Source of the DNA: Deltaproteobacteria bacterium | Lineage (GTDB): Bacteria > Bdellovibrionota_F > JAHFAK01 | NCBI GenBank assembly: GCA_023250585.1 | Contig: JAHFAK010000086.1 | Coordinates: 2,760-10,541 of the forward strand | DNA length: 7,782 nucleotides | Direction of reading: 5' to 3' | In this document: piece after piece, positions 1 to 5,861 of the stretch | Layout: each line of letters starts with the position of its first letter | Position numbering within the stretch: position 1 is the stretch's first letter | Translations under genes and position numbers: made by a program | Notes under the pieces: model-generated | The model's input: the letters and a program-made list of their open reading frames with translations, nothing else | The model's database searches: none | Told to the model about the DNA's origin: nothing

Positions 1-476
1 GCAAAAATTTCATCTATCTTTTTCTTAGTTAAATTCTCGTAATAGTCTTCATTTATTTGCATCATAGGAGCAGAACCGCAGGATGCTAAACATTCAACCG
101 TAGAAAAGCTACACTGTTTTTCTTCATTCATTTCGCCTGGTGCAATTCCTAATTTTTGTTGTACATAACCAATGAGCTCTTCTGCTCCTCGTAAAGAACA
201 CGATAAATTTCTACATACTTGAATATGATACTTTCCTCTTTTTTGGGTAGAAAACATCGAATACCAACTTACCACTTCTTCTACCCAAATATCAGGCACT
301 CCAATAAGCTGTGCTACATATGAAAGAGCATGAGAAGGAATATAGCCCTGTTTTTTTTGAATCATCCAGAGCGTGGGAAGAATTAAGGAACGTTCTCCAT
401 TGTTTGGAAACTCTTTTTTGAGTTCCTCAAATGATTTTAATTCTTCTTTGTTGAACGAAAATGGCTTATCGATCAC
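1..476 (-). CDS. nuoE: NADH-quinone oxidoreductase subunit E (partial, C-terminus cut by window edge)
   Basis: This is the 24-kDa, thioredoxin-like subunit of the NADH-oxidising arm of complex I. With NuoF and NuoG it passes electrons from NADH and carries the [2Fe-2S] centre N1a on the cytoplasmic side. About 158 residues are visible. The four cluster ligands are present as CRNLSC (C88, C93) and CLASC (C129, C133), and the N-terminal helical part contains the typical LPTLWMIQ and GYIP segments. Family members are about 160-170 residues, so only a few residues are missing. The start chosen is GTG at 474-476, because the nearest upstream in-register codons belong to the nuoD end and a purine-rich AGGGGG/GGAG lies just before it. 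It overlaps the nuoD stop by 11 bp, which implies translational coupling. The GTG start is the least certain part; the identity is secure. Confidence 0.93.
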   Translation of the reverse strand, partial: MIDKPFSFNKEELKSFEELKKEFPNNGERSLILPTLWMIQKKQGYIPSHALSYVAQLIGVPDIWVEEVVSWYSMFSTQKRGKYHIQVCRNLSCSLRGAEELIGYVQQKLGIAPGEMNEEKQCSFSTVECLASCGSAPMMQINEDYYENLTKKKIDEIF

Positions 477-1659
477 ATTCTCCCCCTATCATATTAATTG
501 AACCAAAGATGGGAACTACATCAGCTATGCTCGAGCCTTTGAGCATAGTATGAACCCCACCCATTAAAATGAAAGAAGGTGGACGTAAACGGCATTTAAC
601 TGGTTTACCTGTTCCATCGGAAACAAGATAAAATCCAAATTCTCCATTGGCTCCTTCAACCGCGCTATATGTCTCACCTGCTGGAATAATTGGCCCTTCA
701 TAAATAATTTTAAAATGTTTAATAATCGCTTCGATTGATTTATATACTTCTTCTTTTGGCGGAAGCATAATTTGAGGATGATACACGTTGATTTCACCCT
801 CAGGAATTTTATCAATTAACTGCTCAATAATTTTTATACTTTCTTCCATCTCACGTAGTCGAACATAAAAACGATCATAGGTATCGCCATATTTACCAAC
901 GGGAACCTCAAATTCTACTTTGTCGTAGAGAAGATATGGATTGTATTTTCGACAATCGAGACTCACACCGGTAGATCGCAATACCGGACCAGTGAAACCA
1001 TAATTGAGAGCATCTTCTTGGCTAATTACTCCTACCCCTCGCGTTCGATCAATGAAGATACGATTGTCCATCATAAGACCCACAAACCGATCCATAAGCT
1101 CTTTATGATTTTTCACTATTTCTTTGAGTCGTGGAATCCAGCCATCAGGAAGATCATTTGCAAGGCCTCCAACTCGAGCATATGAAACGGTCAGACGAGC
1201 GCCCGTTACTTTACAAATATGCTCGTAGAAAAAATCGCGAGATTGTATCGCATATAAAAATGCCGTCATTGCCCCGAGCTCCATCGCTCCAGCACCAATA
1301 CACGTAAGATGATCCGTAATACGAGAGAGTTCGGATAAAATTGTACGGATGTATGCACATCGAGGCGTAATCTTTATGTGAGCTAATTTTTCAAGTGCTT
1401 GAACATAGGCAAAATTACAAATAAGTGGTGAACTATAATTCAAGCGATCGACATACGGAATAGCCTGATGCCACGTAGCTGCTTCACAGCTTTTTTCAAA
1501 TCCACGATGAAGATACCCAACATTGACGTCACAATCTTTTATAATTTCTCCTTCAGTTTGAACTACTATACGAATAGTTCCATGCATAGCCGGATGTGAA
1601 GGACCGAGGTTGATTATCATTTGATCAGGATTTTGGGTTTTCTCTACATCAAATTTCAT
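466..1659 (-). CDS. nuoD: NADH-quinone oxidoreductase subunit D (49-kDa subunit)
   Basis: This 397-residue subunit forms, with NuoB, the quinone-reduction site of complex I in the peripheral arm just above the membrane. The N-terminal motif GPSHPAMHG and the later DRLNYSSP match the family. By spacing, H26 and Y75 correspond to Thermus Nqo4 H38 and Y87, the quinone-head ligands (49 residues apart in both). Other family blocks are VGYLHRGFEK, SELSRITDHL, RTRGVGVIS, the GPVLRSTG segment and the C-terminal PIFGSINMIGGECDR. Length is normal. The ATG at 1657-1659 follows the nuoC stop by 23 bp, with a weak AAGAAAG ribosome site. NuoC and NuoD are separate proteins here, unlike the fused NuoCD of enteric bacteria. 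Confidence 0.98.
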   Translation of the reverse strand: MKFDVEKTQNPDQMIINLGPSHPAMHGTIRIVVQTEGEIIKDCDVNVGYLHRGFEKSCEAATWHQAIPYVDRLNYSSPLICNFAYVQALEKLAHIKITPRCAYIRTILSELSRITDHLTCIGAGAMELGAMTAFLYAIQSRDFFYEHICKVTGARLTVSYARVGGLANDLPDGWIPRLKEIVKNHKELMDRFVGLMMDNRIFIDRTRGVGVISQEDALNYGFTGPVLRSTGVSLDCRKYNPYLLYDKVEFEVPVGKYGDTYDRFYVRLREMEESIKIIEQLIDKIPEGEINVYHPQIMLPPKEEVYKSIEAIIKHFKIIYEGPIIPAGETYSAVEGANGEFGFYLVSDGTGKPVKCRLRPPSFILMGGVHTMLKGSSIADVVPIFGSINMIGGECDR

Positions 1660-1682
1660 GGTAACTTTCTTATAAATTAATC

Positions 1683-2186
1683 TTAGACCGTTGGGTTTGC
1701 TTCTACTTCACGCAATCCAATCAGAGGCTGCTCATCACGAATGTAATAATCTTTTCGTAAAGGAAAACCTACAAATTCCTCATATAAAAGTATACGCCGA
1801 AGATCGGGATGGCCCGTAAATTTAATTCCGTACAAATCCCACACTTCTCGTTCTAAAAAATACGCTGTTTTCCAAATTGGGTATACTGAAGCAACTTCAG
1901 GTATTTCTTCAGTAACAGGGACTTTTATTCGGATACGATCATAGGTTTTTGTATGAAACAAATGATATACTACTTCAAAGCGTGGTTTCTTATTTTGAAG
2001 AAGATAATCAACCGCCGTAACATCCATAAGAAAATCAAAATGAATTGTAGAAAATTTTTCCATAAGAGAAAACAGATTATTTTTATCAACGAAAGCATAT
2101 AATTCTTTGAGCGCTTCATTAATAATAAATTCTTGGCCGTATGTATCTTCGAGTATTTTTTTGAGTTCAGGCAATAAAGTTGGCAT
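1683..2186 (-). CDS. nuoC: NADH-quinone oxidoreductase subunit C (30-kDa subunit)
   Basis: This 167-residue peripheral-arm subunit packs against NuoD and NuoB and supports complex I assembly. The family signature lies at about residues 111-131: LEREVWDLYG followed by IKFTGHPDLRR. FPLRKDYY follows at 141-148. An upstream in-frame ATG would add 68 residues, but those lie inside nuoB in another frame and do not look like NuoC. The ATG at 2184-2186 is preferred because AGAGG (2197-2201) sits 10 bp upstream, overlapping the nuoB stop. The result is a normal family length and a 13-bp gap to nuoB. It is a stand-alone NuoC with nuoD following separately. Confidence 0.96.
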   Translation of the reverse strand: MPTLLPELKKILEDTYGQEFIINEALKELYAFVDKNNLFSLMEKFSTIHFDFLMDVTAVDYLLQNKKPRFEVVYHLFHTKTYDRIRIKVPVTEEIPEVASVYPIWKTAYFLEREVWDLYGIKFTGHPDLRRILLYEEFVGFPLRKDYYIRDEQPLIGLREVEANPTV

Positions 2187-2199
2187 AAATAATGTACCT

Positions 2200-2736
2200 C
2201 TATTCTCTTTTTCCTGTAGTGTGATACTGTTCAATTTTTTTCTGGAGGGCAATGATTCCTTCAAGTACAGCTTCTGGTCGCGGGGGGCATCCTGGAATGT
2301 AAACATCGACCGGAATAATTCGATCACATCCCGCAACGGTAGCATAATTTTGATAAAAGCCACCTGAAACAGCGCATACACCAAAAGCAATCACCCATTT
2401 TGGATCACACATTTGTTCATAAACCGTACGAAGTATTGGCGCTTGCTTATGCACAATGGTGCCTACTACAAAAAGTAAATCCGCCTGACGGGGAGAAAAG
2501 CGTGGCAATGCCGCCCCAAATCGATCAGTATCATAATGAGCAGAAGAGACGGACATAAATTCCATTCCGCAACAAGCCGTTACAAAAGGATATGTCCACA
2601 GTGAATATTTCCGCGCCCAATTAAAAAATTCTTCTATTTTTGTCGGAACATAGAGATCTTGTAATGGATTTTTATTCGATCCTTGTTCACGAGCTATTAC
2701 TGTATTTAATTCCAATTGAGCAGTCCTTTTTTCCAT
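2200..2736 (-). CDS. nuoB: NADH-quinone oxidoreductase subunit B (N2 iron-sulfur subunit)
   Basis: This 178-residue subunit carries the [4Fe-4S] cluster N2, which hands electrons to quinone at the NuoB-NuoD interface. The ligands are visible as the tandem pair in ACCGMEF (C55, C56), C121 in FGVCAVSGG and C150 in IPGCPPRPE. The VVGTIVHKQAP block is also typical. A longer reading from 2826 would add 30 hydrophobic residues, but that stretch is the out-of-frame end of nuoA, so the ATG at 2734-2736 is used. Translation must start inside nuoA: the two genes overlap by 31 bp, more than the 1-8 bp usual in operons. No strong Shine-Dalgarno is seen (the upstream bases are mostly TATATA), so coupling to nuoA translation is likely. 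Confidence 0.97.
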   Translation of the reverse strand: MEKRTAQLELNTVIAREQGSNKNPLQDLYVPTKIEEFFNWARKYSLWTYPFVTACCGMEFMSVSSAHYDTDRFGAALPRFSPRQADLLFVVGTIVHKQAPILRTVYEQMCDPKWVIAFGVCAVSGGFYQNYATVAGCDRIIPVDVYIPGCPPRPEAVLEGIIALQKKIEQYHTTGKRE

Positions 2737-3065
2737 ATATATACAAGACCAAAAAATAATAAGAAAATAAAAAAAGATCCAATGAGCAGTGCAGTAGTTC
2801 CAAATGCCCGCGCTGAGATCACCCAAGGATATAAAAGGATAGTTTCTAAGTCAAACAGCAGAAATACAATTGCTACATTTGCGTATTTAACTTTAAAAGT
2901 TTTCTGATTTGCCTCATGAACTACAGGCATCCCGCATTCAAATGGTTCCTGTTTCAGCTTTGTTGGCTTGGGCTTTACTCCAATGAGTGCATTGAGGACA
3001 AAATTAAAAACCACAAAACCAAGTGCAACGAGAAAAAGCATAAAAATAAATAAATACTCACGCAT
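2706..3065 (-). CDS. nuoA: NADH-quinone oxidoreductase subunit A
   Basis: This 119-residue membrane subunit lies at the junction of the peripheral and membrane arms of complex I. Three transmembrane helices are visible, at about residues 3-26, 62-82 and 90-111. The loop between the first and second carries the conserved PFECG motif (C44), part of the TMH1-2 loop that lines the quinone cavity. The second helix contains the acidic FDLET motif typical of the family. It is the first gene of the nuoABCDE run. The ATG at 3063-3065 lacks a well-placed ribosome site (AGAGGA lies about 18 bp upstream). The transcript may therefore have a very short leader, or the start may be slightly different. Confidence 0.96.
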   Translation of the reverse strand: MREYLFIFMLFLVALGFVVFNFVLNALIGVKPKPTKLKQEPFECGMPVVHEANQKTFKVKYANVAIVFLLFDLETILLYPWVISARAFGTTALLIGSFFIFLLFFGLVYIWKKGLLNWN

Positions 3066-3071
3066 AACATA

Positions 3072-3101
3072 TAAAAGTATTCCTCTGTGAGATTATTAGT
3101 C
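3072..3101 (-). promoter_or_regulatory. Candidate sigma70-type promoter for the nuo operon
   Basis: On the minus strand TTGACT (3096-3101, five of six matches to TTGACA) is followed after 18 bp by TACTTT, a weak -10. It lies directly upstream of nuoA and just inside the large inverted repeat. A start about 7 bp after this -10 would leave almost no leader before the nuoA ATG. The match is by eye only. Confidence 0.4.
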
Positions 3102-3138
3102 AACAGAAAAACATAGAATTCTGTAATCCGGCAGTTAT

Positions 3139-3252
3139 GAAGGCGGAGAAATATGTTTTAAAAAAAATTATACCTAAATTTGCTTCCTCTTATAAAACTT
3201 CACTGAGCAAAATTTAGGTATAATTTTTTTTAAAACATATTTCTCCGCCTTC
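3139..3252. repeat. Perfect 43-bp inverted repeat with 28-bp loop
   Basis: Arms 3139-3181 and 3210-3252 are perfect reverse complements over 43 bp, separated by 28 bp (3182-3209). Each arm has a GC-rich outer end (AAGGCGGAG and its complement), a central run of eight A or T, and an inner TTATACCTAAATTT. There is no U-tract after the stem on either strand, so it is not a standard intrinsic terminator, although it would fold strongly in RNA. It sits between the tRNA-Leu side element and the nuo promoter. I do not recognise it as a named element; its loop resembles nothing else in the window. Confidence 0.9.
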
Positions 3253-3261
3253 CCAATTCTT

Positions 3262-3382
3262 ATGCACAGTAAAATTCATTTTAGACAAGGCGAGGAATAA
3301 AAATCCGAGTAAGGCGTATATTATAATACGCCGTCGAGGAGTTTTATTCCTCAACGCAGTATAAGATGAATTTTACAAGCAT
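3262..3382 (+). repeat. Palindromic element, copy A, abutting tRNA-Leu
   Basis: The core is 3280-3365, bounded by TTTAGAC and GTATAAG. It contains GAGTAAGGCGTAT (3307-3319) and AATACGCCGTCGAG (3325-3338), both shared with copies B and C. Inner arms GAGGAATAAAA (3292-3302) and TTTTATTCCTC (3342-3352) pair perfectly. Outer arms 3269-3279 and 3366-3376 pair over 11 bp. After a small internal loop, ATGC (3262-3265) pairs with GCAT (3379-3382), whose last base is the tRNA discriminator position. Orientation is given by the core as in copy C. Confidence 0.85.
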
Positions 3383-3464
3383 GCGAGAGGCGGGACTTGA
3401 ACCCGCACCTAGGTAAGTAGACTGGACCCTGAACCCAGCGTGTCTGCCATTCCACCACTCTCGC
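3382..3464 (-). tRNA. tRNA-Leu, anticodon CAG
   Basis: On the minus strand this folds as a class II tRNA. The acceptor stem is GCGAGAG (3458-3464) with CTCTCGC (3383-3389), the anticodon stem is CTGGG/TCCAG around loop TTCAGGG, and the T-arm is GCGGG TTCAAGT CCCGC. A long variable arm of about 15 nt separates them, as expected for leucine. The anticodon CAG reads the CUG codon. The discriminator is A. The 3' CCA is not encoded (the next bases are TGC), so a CCA-adding enzyme is needed. The body closely resembles the enterobacterial tRNA-Leu(CAG). Confidence 0.96.
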
Positions 3465-3503
3465 AAAAAATATCTTCACAAACGTAGAGAGATTTTTTTG
3501 CCC

Positions 3504-3532
3504 TGTGTAGCCCAAATCGAGACGATTATCAA
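3504..3532 (-). promoter_or_regulatory. Candidate promoter for tRNA-Leu
   Basis: On the minus strand TTGATA (3527-3532, five of six to consensus) is followed by a 17-bp spacer and TACACA (3504-3509, a weaker -10). The bases right after it are GGGC, a GC-rich discriminator of the kind seen at stable-RNA promoters under stringent control. The upstream DNA is AT-rich, like an UP element. The tRNA begins about 35-40 bp after the expected start. No terminator separates ruvA from this point, so read-through from ruvA is also possible. Confidence 0.4.
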
Positions 3533-3568
3533 TAATGAAAAATAAAGCAAAGCAGGGCTATTCATTCT

Positions 3569-4180
3569 CTAAGCCCCAGAATCGCTGAGCGAACGGAGAG
3601 AATGTTTAAGAGCAATTTCAAACGTCATACTTTCCGTAAACTCCATTTTCTTTAAAGTCTCATGAATACGGTGTTTATGAAAACCTAAATTAGCAAGAGC
3701 ATCGGTAAGATCTCTATAAAGTTTTGAAACCGAGCTCTGAGTTTCAGAAGAAACCGAATCCTGCTCTGCGGAAAGAAAATGCAAGAGTTTTCCTTTTAAC
3801 TCGAGGATAATACGCGCTGCAGTTTTTTGCCCAATACCAGGCACTGAAGAAAGTACGGAGGCATCTCCTCGTTCTATTGAATGAACAAGACTATCAATGG
3901 TCACTTCCGTAATAATAGTCAACGCAAGCTTTGGACCAATACCGCTTACTTTATTTAACGAACGGAAGAGTTCTCGCTCAAGCGCCGAACGAAATCCATA
4001 CATCACCATCATTTCTTCTTTGATATACGAAAAAATATAGATAGTCATTTCTTCATTAACGAGAGGAAGACTATAAATTTGTTTTTTGGTCATGCATACT
4101 TCATAACCGATACCGTTATTTTCAATAATAAATGAATCCTCGCATTTTTTAAAAATTTTGCCGGTAATGTGTGCTATCAT
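3569..4180 (-). CDS. ruvA: Holliday junction branch migration protein RuvA
   Basis: This 203-residue protein binds four-way DNA junctions as a tetramer and loads the RuvB motor during homologous-recombination repair. The N-terminal OB-fold domain spans about residues 1-62, with the acidic pin near E55-E56. Two helix-hairpin-helix motifs follow: VSGIGPKLA (78-86) and VPGIGQKTA (113-121). A flexible Ser/Gln/Glu-rich linker (about 138-152) leads to the C-terminal three-helix domain that contacts RuvB (about 153-203). Length is normal. The ATG overlaps the ruvC stop by 4 bp (ATGA), so translation is coupled. The usual partner ruvB does not follow; a tRNA gene lies downstream, so ruvB must be elsewhere in the genome. 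Confidence 0.97.
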   Translation of the reverse strand: MIAHITGKIFKKCEDSFIIENNGIGYEVCMTKKQIYSLPLVNEEMTIYIFSYIKEEMMVMYGFRSALERELFRSLNKVSGIGPKLALTIITEVTIDSLVHSIERGDASVLSSVPGIGQKTAARIILELKGKLLHFLSAEQDSVSSETQSSVSKLYRDLTDALANLGFHKHRIHETLKKMEFTESMTFEIALKHSLRSLSDSGA

Positions 4181-4674
4181 AGATTTTCCTTACTTATTTT
4201 CTGCTGAAAACGATGCGTATTCGCATGACAAATTGCTACTGCAAGCGCATCCGATGAATGAATTGAGCTAATCTTATTTATTTTTAATAATCTTTTTACC
4301 ATTTCATATATTTGATTTTTATCTGCACGGCCGTAACCAGTAAGTGCACTCTTAATTGCGAGGGGAGAGTATTCAAATACTTCAAGATGAGAGAGAGCCG
4401 AACCTAAAATAAGCACGCCACGAGCATGCCCTAATTTGAGAGCTGAACGTGCGTTATTGCTTACAAACATATCTTCAATGGCCGCTTGATCTGGCTTTTC
4501 TTTTTCAATGATATTCTGTAGATGAGAAAAGATTTTTTTTAATCTCTTCGCATAAGAATCAGAAGCTAGAGATGTAATTACTCCTTCATTTATGAGTACA
4601 TATCGATCATGATTAAATTCAATGATACCAAACCCTGTTGCAGTAAGGCCTGGATCAATTCCTAAAATTTTCAT
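4177..4674 (-). CDS. ruvC: Crossover junction endodeoxyribonuclease RuvC
   Basis: This 165-residue protein is the RNase H-fold dimeric nuclease that cuts Holliday junctions symmetrically. The first catalytic strand is ILGIDPG with D7. The second acidic residue is E67 in AAIEDMF. The C-terminal active-site helix reads IHSSDALAVAI, giving H139 and D142. The residue equivalent to Escherichia coli D138 is thus histidine, as in Thermus RuvC, which uses D/E/H/D. The conserved NNARSALKLGHARG and SPLAIKSALTGYGRADKNQ segments are intact. The ATG at 4672-4674 begins 4 bp after the yebC stop, with AGGAA upstream inside yebC. It is the middle gene of yebC-ruvC-ruvA. Confidence 0.97.
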   Translation of the reverse strand: MKILGIDPGLTATGFGIIEFNHDRYVLINEGVITSLASDSYAKRLKKIFSHLQNIIEKEKPDQAAIEDMFVSNNARSALKLGHARGVLILGSALSHLEVFEYSPLAIKSALTGYGRADKNQIYEMVKRLLKINKISSIHSSDALAVAICHANTHRFQQKISKENL

Positions 4675-4678
4675 TTAT

Positions 4679-5431
4679 TTATTTTGTTCCTATTCGTTCG
4701 AGTTCTTTTTCAGAAATATCAAAGTTAGAATAAACATGCTGAACATCATCATTATCTTCCAATGAATCAACGAGTTTTAAAACTGATTCTGCATGAGCGC
4801 CTTCGACTTTTATGGTATTCTGAGGAATCATATCAATTTGTGAATCAATAATTGTAAGTTTTTTTTCCTCAAGTTTATTTTTTACTTCAATGAAATCACT
4901 CGGAGCTACGGTAACTTGAAATTCATTGCCATTATCTTGAATATCATCAACCTCATAATTGAGGAGTAATTCCATAAGATCATCTTCACGAATTTGTTTT
5001 TTATCGACGCTCATTACTCCCCTCTTTTTAAACATCCACGCCACCGAGCCTGATGCTCCCATACTTCCACCAAATTTAGAAAAAATATGTCGAATTTCCG
5101 CTACAACACGATTTTTATTATCGGTAAGAATTTCAACTAAAAGCGCCACTCCACCAGGGCCATATCCTTCATACATAATTTCTTCGTAATTTACACTCTC
5201 GAGTGCTCCCGTTCCCTTTTTAATTGCACGATCAATATTATCCTTGGGCATACTGCACGCTTTTGCATTATCAACCGCAAGCCGCAGTCGCGGATTTCCA
5301 TTAATATCCCCTCCTCCAATTCGTGCCGCAACCGTAATTTCTTTTATTAACTTGGTAAAAATCTTTCCTCTTTTAGCGTCAATTTCACCTTTTTTTCTTT
5401 TAATTGACGCCCATTTTGAATGTCCCGACAT
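4679..5431 (-). CDS. yebC: YebC/PmpR family protein (TACO1-like)
   Basis: This 250-residue cytosolic protein of the YebC/PmpR family has been described as a transcriptional regulator, and more recently as a translation factor that relieves ribosome stalling. The N-terminus MSGHSKWASIKRKKG is the family hallmark, followed by DAKRGKIFTKLIKEI, YEGYGPGGVALLV, GGSMGASGSVAWMF and the C-terminal DDVQHVYSNFD. The frame stays open upstream to 5803, but that 124-residue extension crosses the promoter and has no family similarity. The ATG at 5429-5431 has an excellent AAAGGAG 8 bp upstream. It heads the yebC-ruvC-ruvA operon; linkage of yebC with ruvC is widespread in bacteria. Confidence 0.97.
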   Translation of the reverse strand: MSGHSKWASIKRKKGEIDAKRGKIFTKLIKEITVAARIGGGDINGNPRLRLAVDNAKACSMPKDNIDRAIKKGTGALESVNYEEIMYEGYGPGGVALLVEILTDNKNRVVAEIRHIFSKFGGSMGASGSVAWMFKKRGVMSVDKKQIREDDLMELLLNYEVDDIQDNGNEFQVTVAPSDFIEVKNKLEEKKLTIIDSQIDMIPQNTIKVEGAHAESVLKLVDSLEDNDDVQHVYSNFDISEKELERIGTK

Positions 5432-5439
5432 ACGGAAAA

Positions 5440-5446
5440 CTCCTTT
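5440..5446 (-). promoter_or_regulatory. Shine-Dalgarno site fixing the yebC start
   Basis: On the minus strand AAAGGAG is followed by 8 bp and the ATG of MSGHSKW. This is the strongest ribosome site in the window. It rules out the long upstream extension of the open frame. Confidence 0.85.
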
Positions 5447-5462
5447 ACTACAATTAACTAGG

Positions 5463-5491
5463 ATAGTATTGTAAGCGATAATCGTGGTCAA
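5463..5491 (-). promoter_or_regulatory. Sigma70-type promoter of the yebC-ruvC-ruvA operon
   Basis: On the minus strand TTGACC (5486-5491) is followed by a 17-bp spacer and TACTAT (5463-5468). Both boxes match consensus at four to five of six positions with ideal spacing. The expected transcript starts near 5456 and has a leader of about 25 nt ending in the strong ribosome site of yebC. It lies in the 91-bp divergent region shared with the MNT-HEPN pair. Confidence 0.75.
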
Positions 5492-5497
5492 GATAGA
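5469..5497 (+). promoter_or_regulatory. Weak candidate promoter for the MNT-HEPN pair
   Basis: On the plus strand TTGTAA (5469-5474) and GATAGA (5492-5497) lie 17 bp apart. They overlap the opposing yebC promoter almost entirely. The -10 is poor, and the only ribosome-site candidate for the first gene is a weak GGGTAG. If real, the two promoters would compete for polymerase. Confidence 0.25.
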
Positions 5498-5522
5498 AAA
5501 TAATGGGTAGAAAAAAAATACT

Positions 5523-5861
5523 ATGTTTACCGCAGAAAAAAAAATACTCGATATTCTTGTACAAAAAATTAAAAACGTACTAAAAAGTGAGCTTGTTACG
5601 ATTGTTGTGTTTGGATCGCGTGTGCGTGGCGATTTCCATGATAGTTCCGATTTTGATATTCTCATTATTGTACAAAAAAAGTCATTTGCTCTACTTAATA
5701 GGATAAACCAAATTATTACTGAAGAAGAATTACGTTCTCTACAAAATTTCGGTGTTCTTGTTAAAGGCCTTAATACTTTTCGCCAAGAAAAAAAATATAA
5801 CACCCCATTTTATCAAAACATTAAAAATGAAGGGAAAGTACTGTATGGTAGAATTGAGTAA
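5523..5861 (+). CDS. MNT-type nucleotidyltransferase (MntA-like antitoxin)
   Basis: This is a 112-residue minimal nucleotidyltransferase of the DNA polymerase beta superfamily. The active-site motif GSX10DXD is complete: GS at 31-32, then D43 and D45 in SSDFDILI. The glycine-rich GSRVRGD and the C-terminal FYQNIKNEGKVLYGR block are typical of the small MNT proteins paired with HEPN partners. In characterised MntA-HepT systems this protein transfers AMP to a tyrosine on the HEPN toxin and silences it. That role is inferred here from the motif and the adjacent HEPN gene. It overlaps the next gene by 17 bp. The ATG at 5523-5525 has only a weak ribosome site. A stand-alone nucleotidyltransferase role cannot be excluded. 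Confidence 0.88.
   Translation: MFTAEKKILDILVQKIKNVLKSELVTIVVFGSRVRGDFHDSSDFDILIIVQKKSFALLNRINQIITEEELRSLQNFGVLVKGLNTFRQEKKYNTPFYQNIKNEGKVLYGRIE

Noticed and set aside
2187-2390. Long upstream start for nuoC
   Set aside because: The added 68 residues are nuoB read in another frame; the internal ATG has a good AGAGG site and gives the family length.
2107-2907. Plus-strand open frames antisense to nuoC, nuoB and nuoA
   Set aside because: They mirror well-supported genes and have no independent coding signs.
3139-3252. The 43-bp palindrome as a fourth member of the palindromic family
   Set aside because: Only a loose AAGGC...GAGAAAT similarity at its outer end; the defining GAGTAAGGCGTAT and CGTCGAG blocks are missing.
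3139-3382. CRISPR array
   Set aside because: The repeats here are inverted, of different lengths and not regularly spaced; no direct repeat-spacer pattern is seen.
3500-3560. Possible terminator after ruvA (GCCCTG 3500-3505 with CAGGGC 3553-3558, or TAGCCC 3508-3513 with GGGCTA 3555-3560)
   Set aside because: The loops are over 40 nt, the two pairings compete, and the minus strand is followed by A, not T, so this does not fit an intrinsic terminator for ruvA.
4959-5474. Two plus-strand open frames of 76 codons
   Set aside because: Both lie wholly antisense to yebC or its leader, have no recognisable domain and no ribosome site.
5432-5803. N-terminal extension of the yebC reading frame by 124 residues
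   Set aside because: It crosses the yebC promoter and the antisense of the MNT gene, has no family similarity, and MSGHSKW with a strong ribosome site marks the true start.
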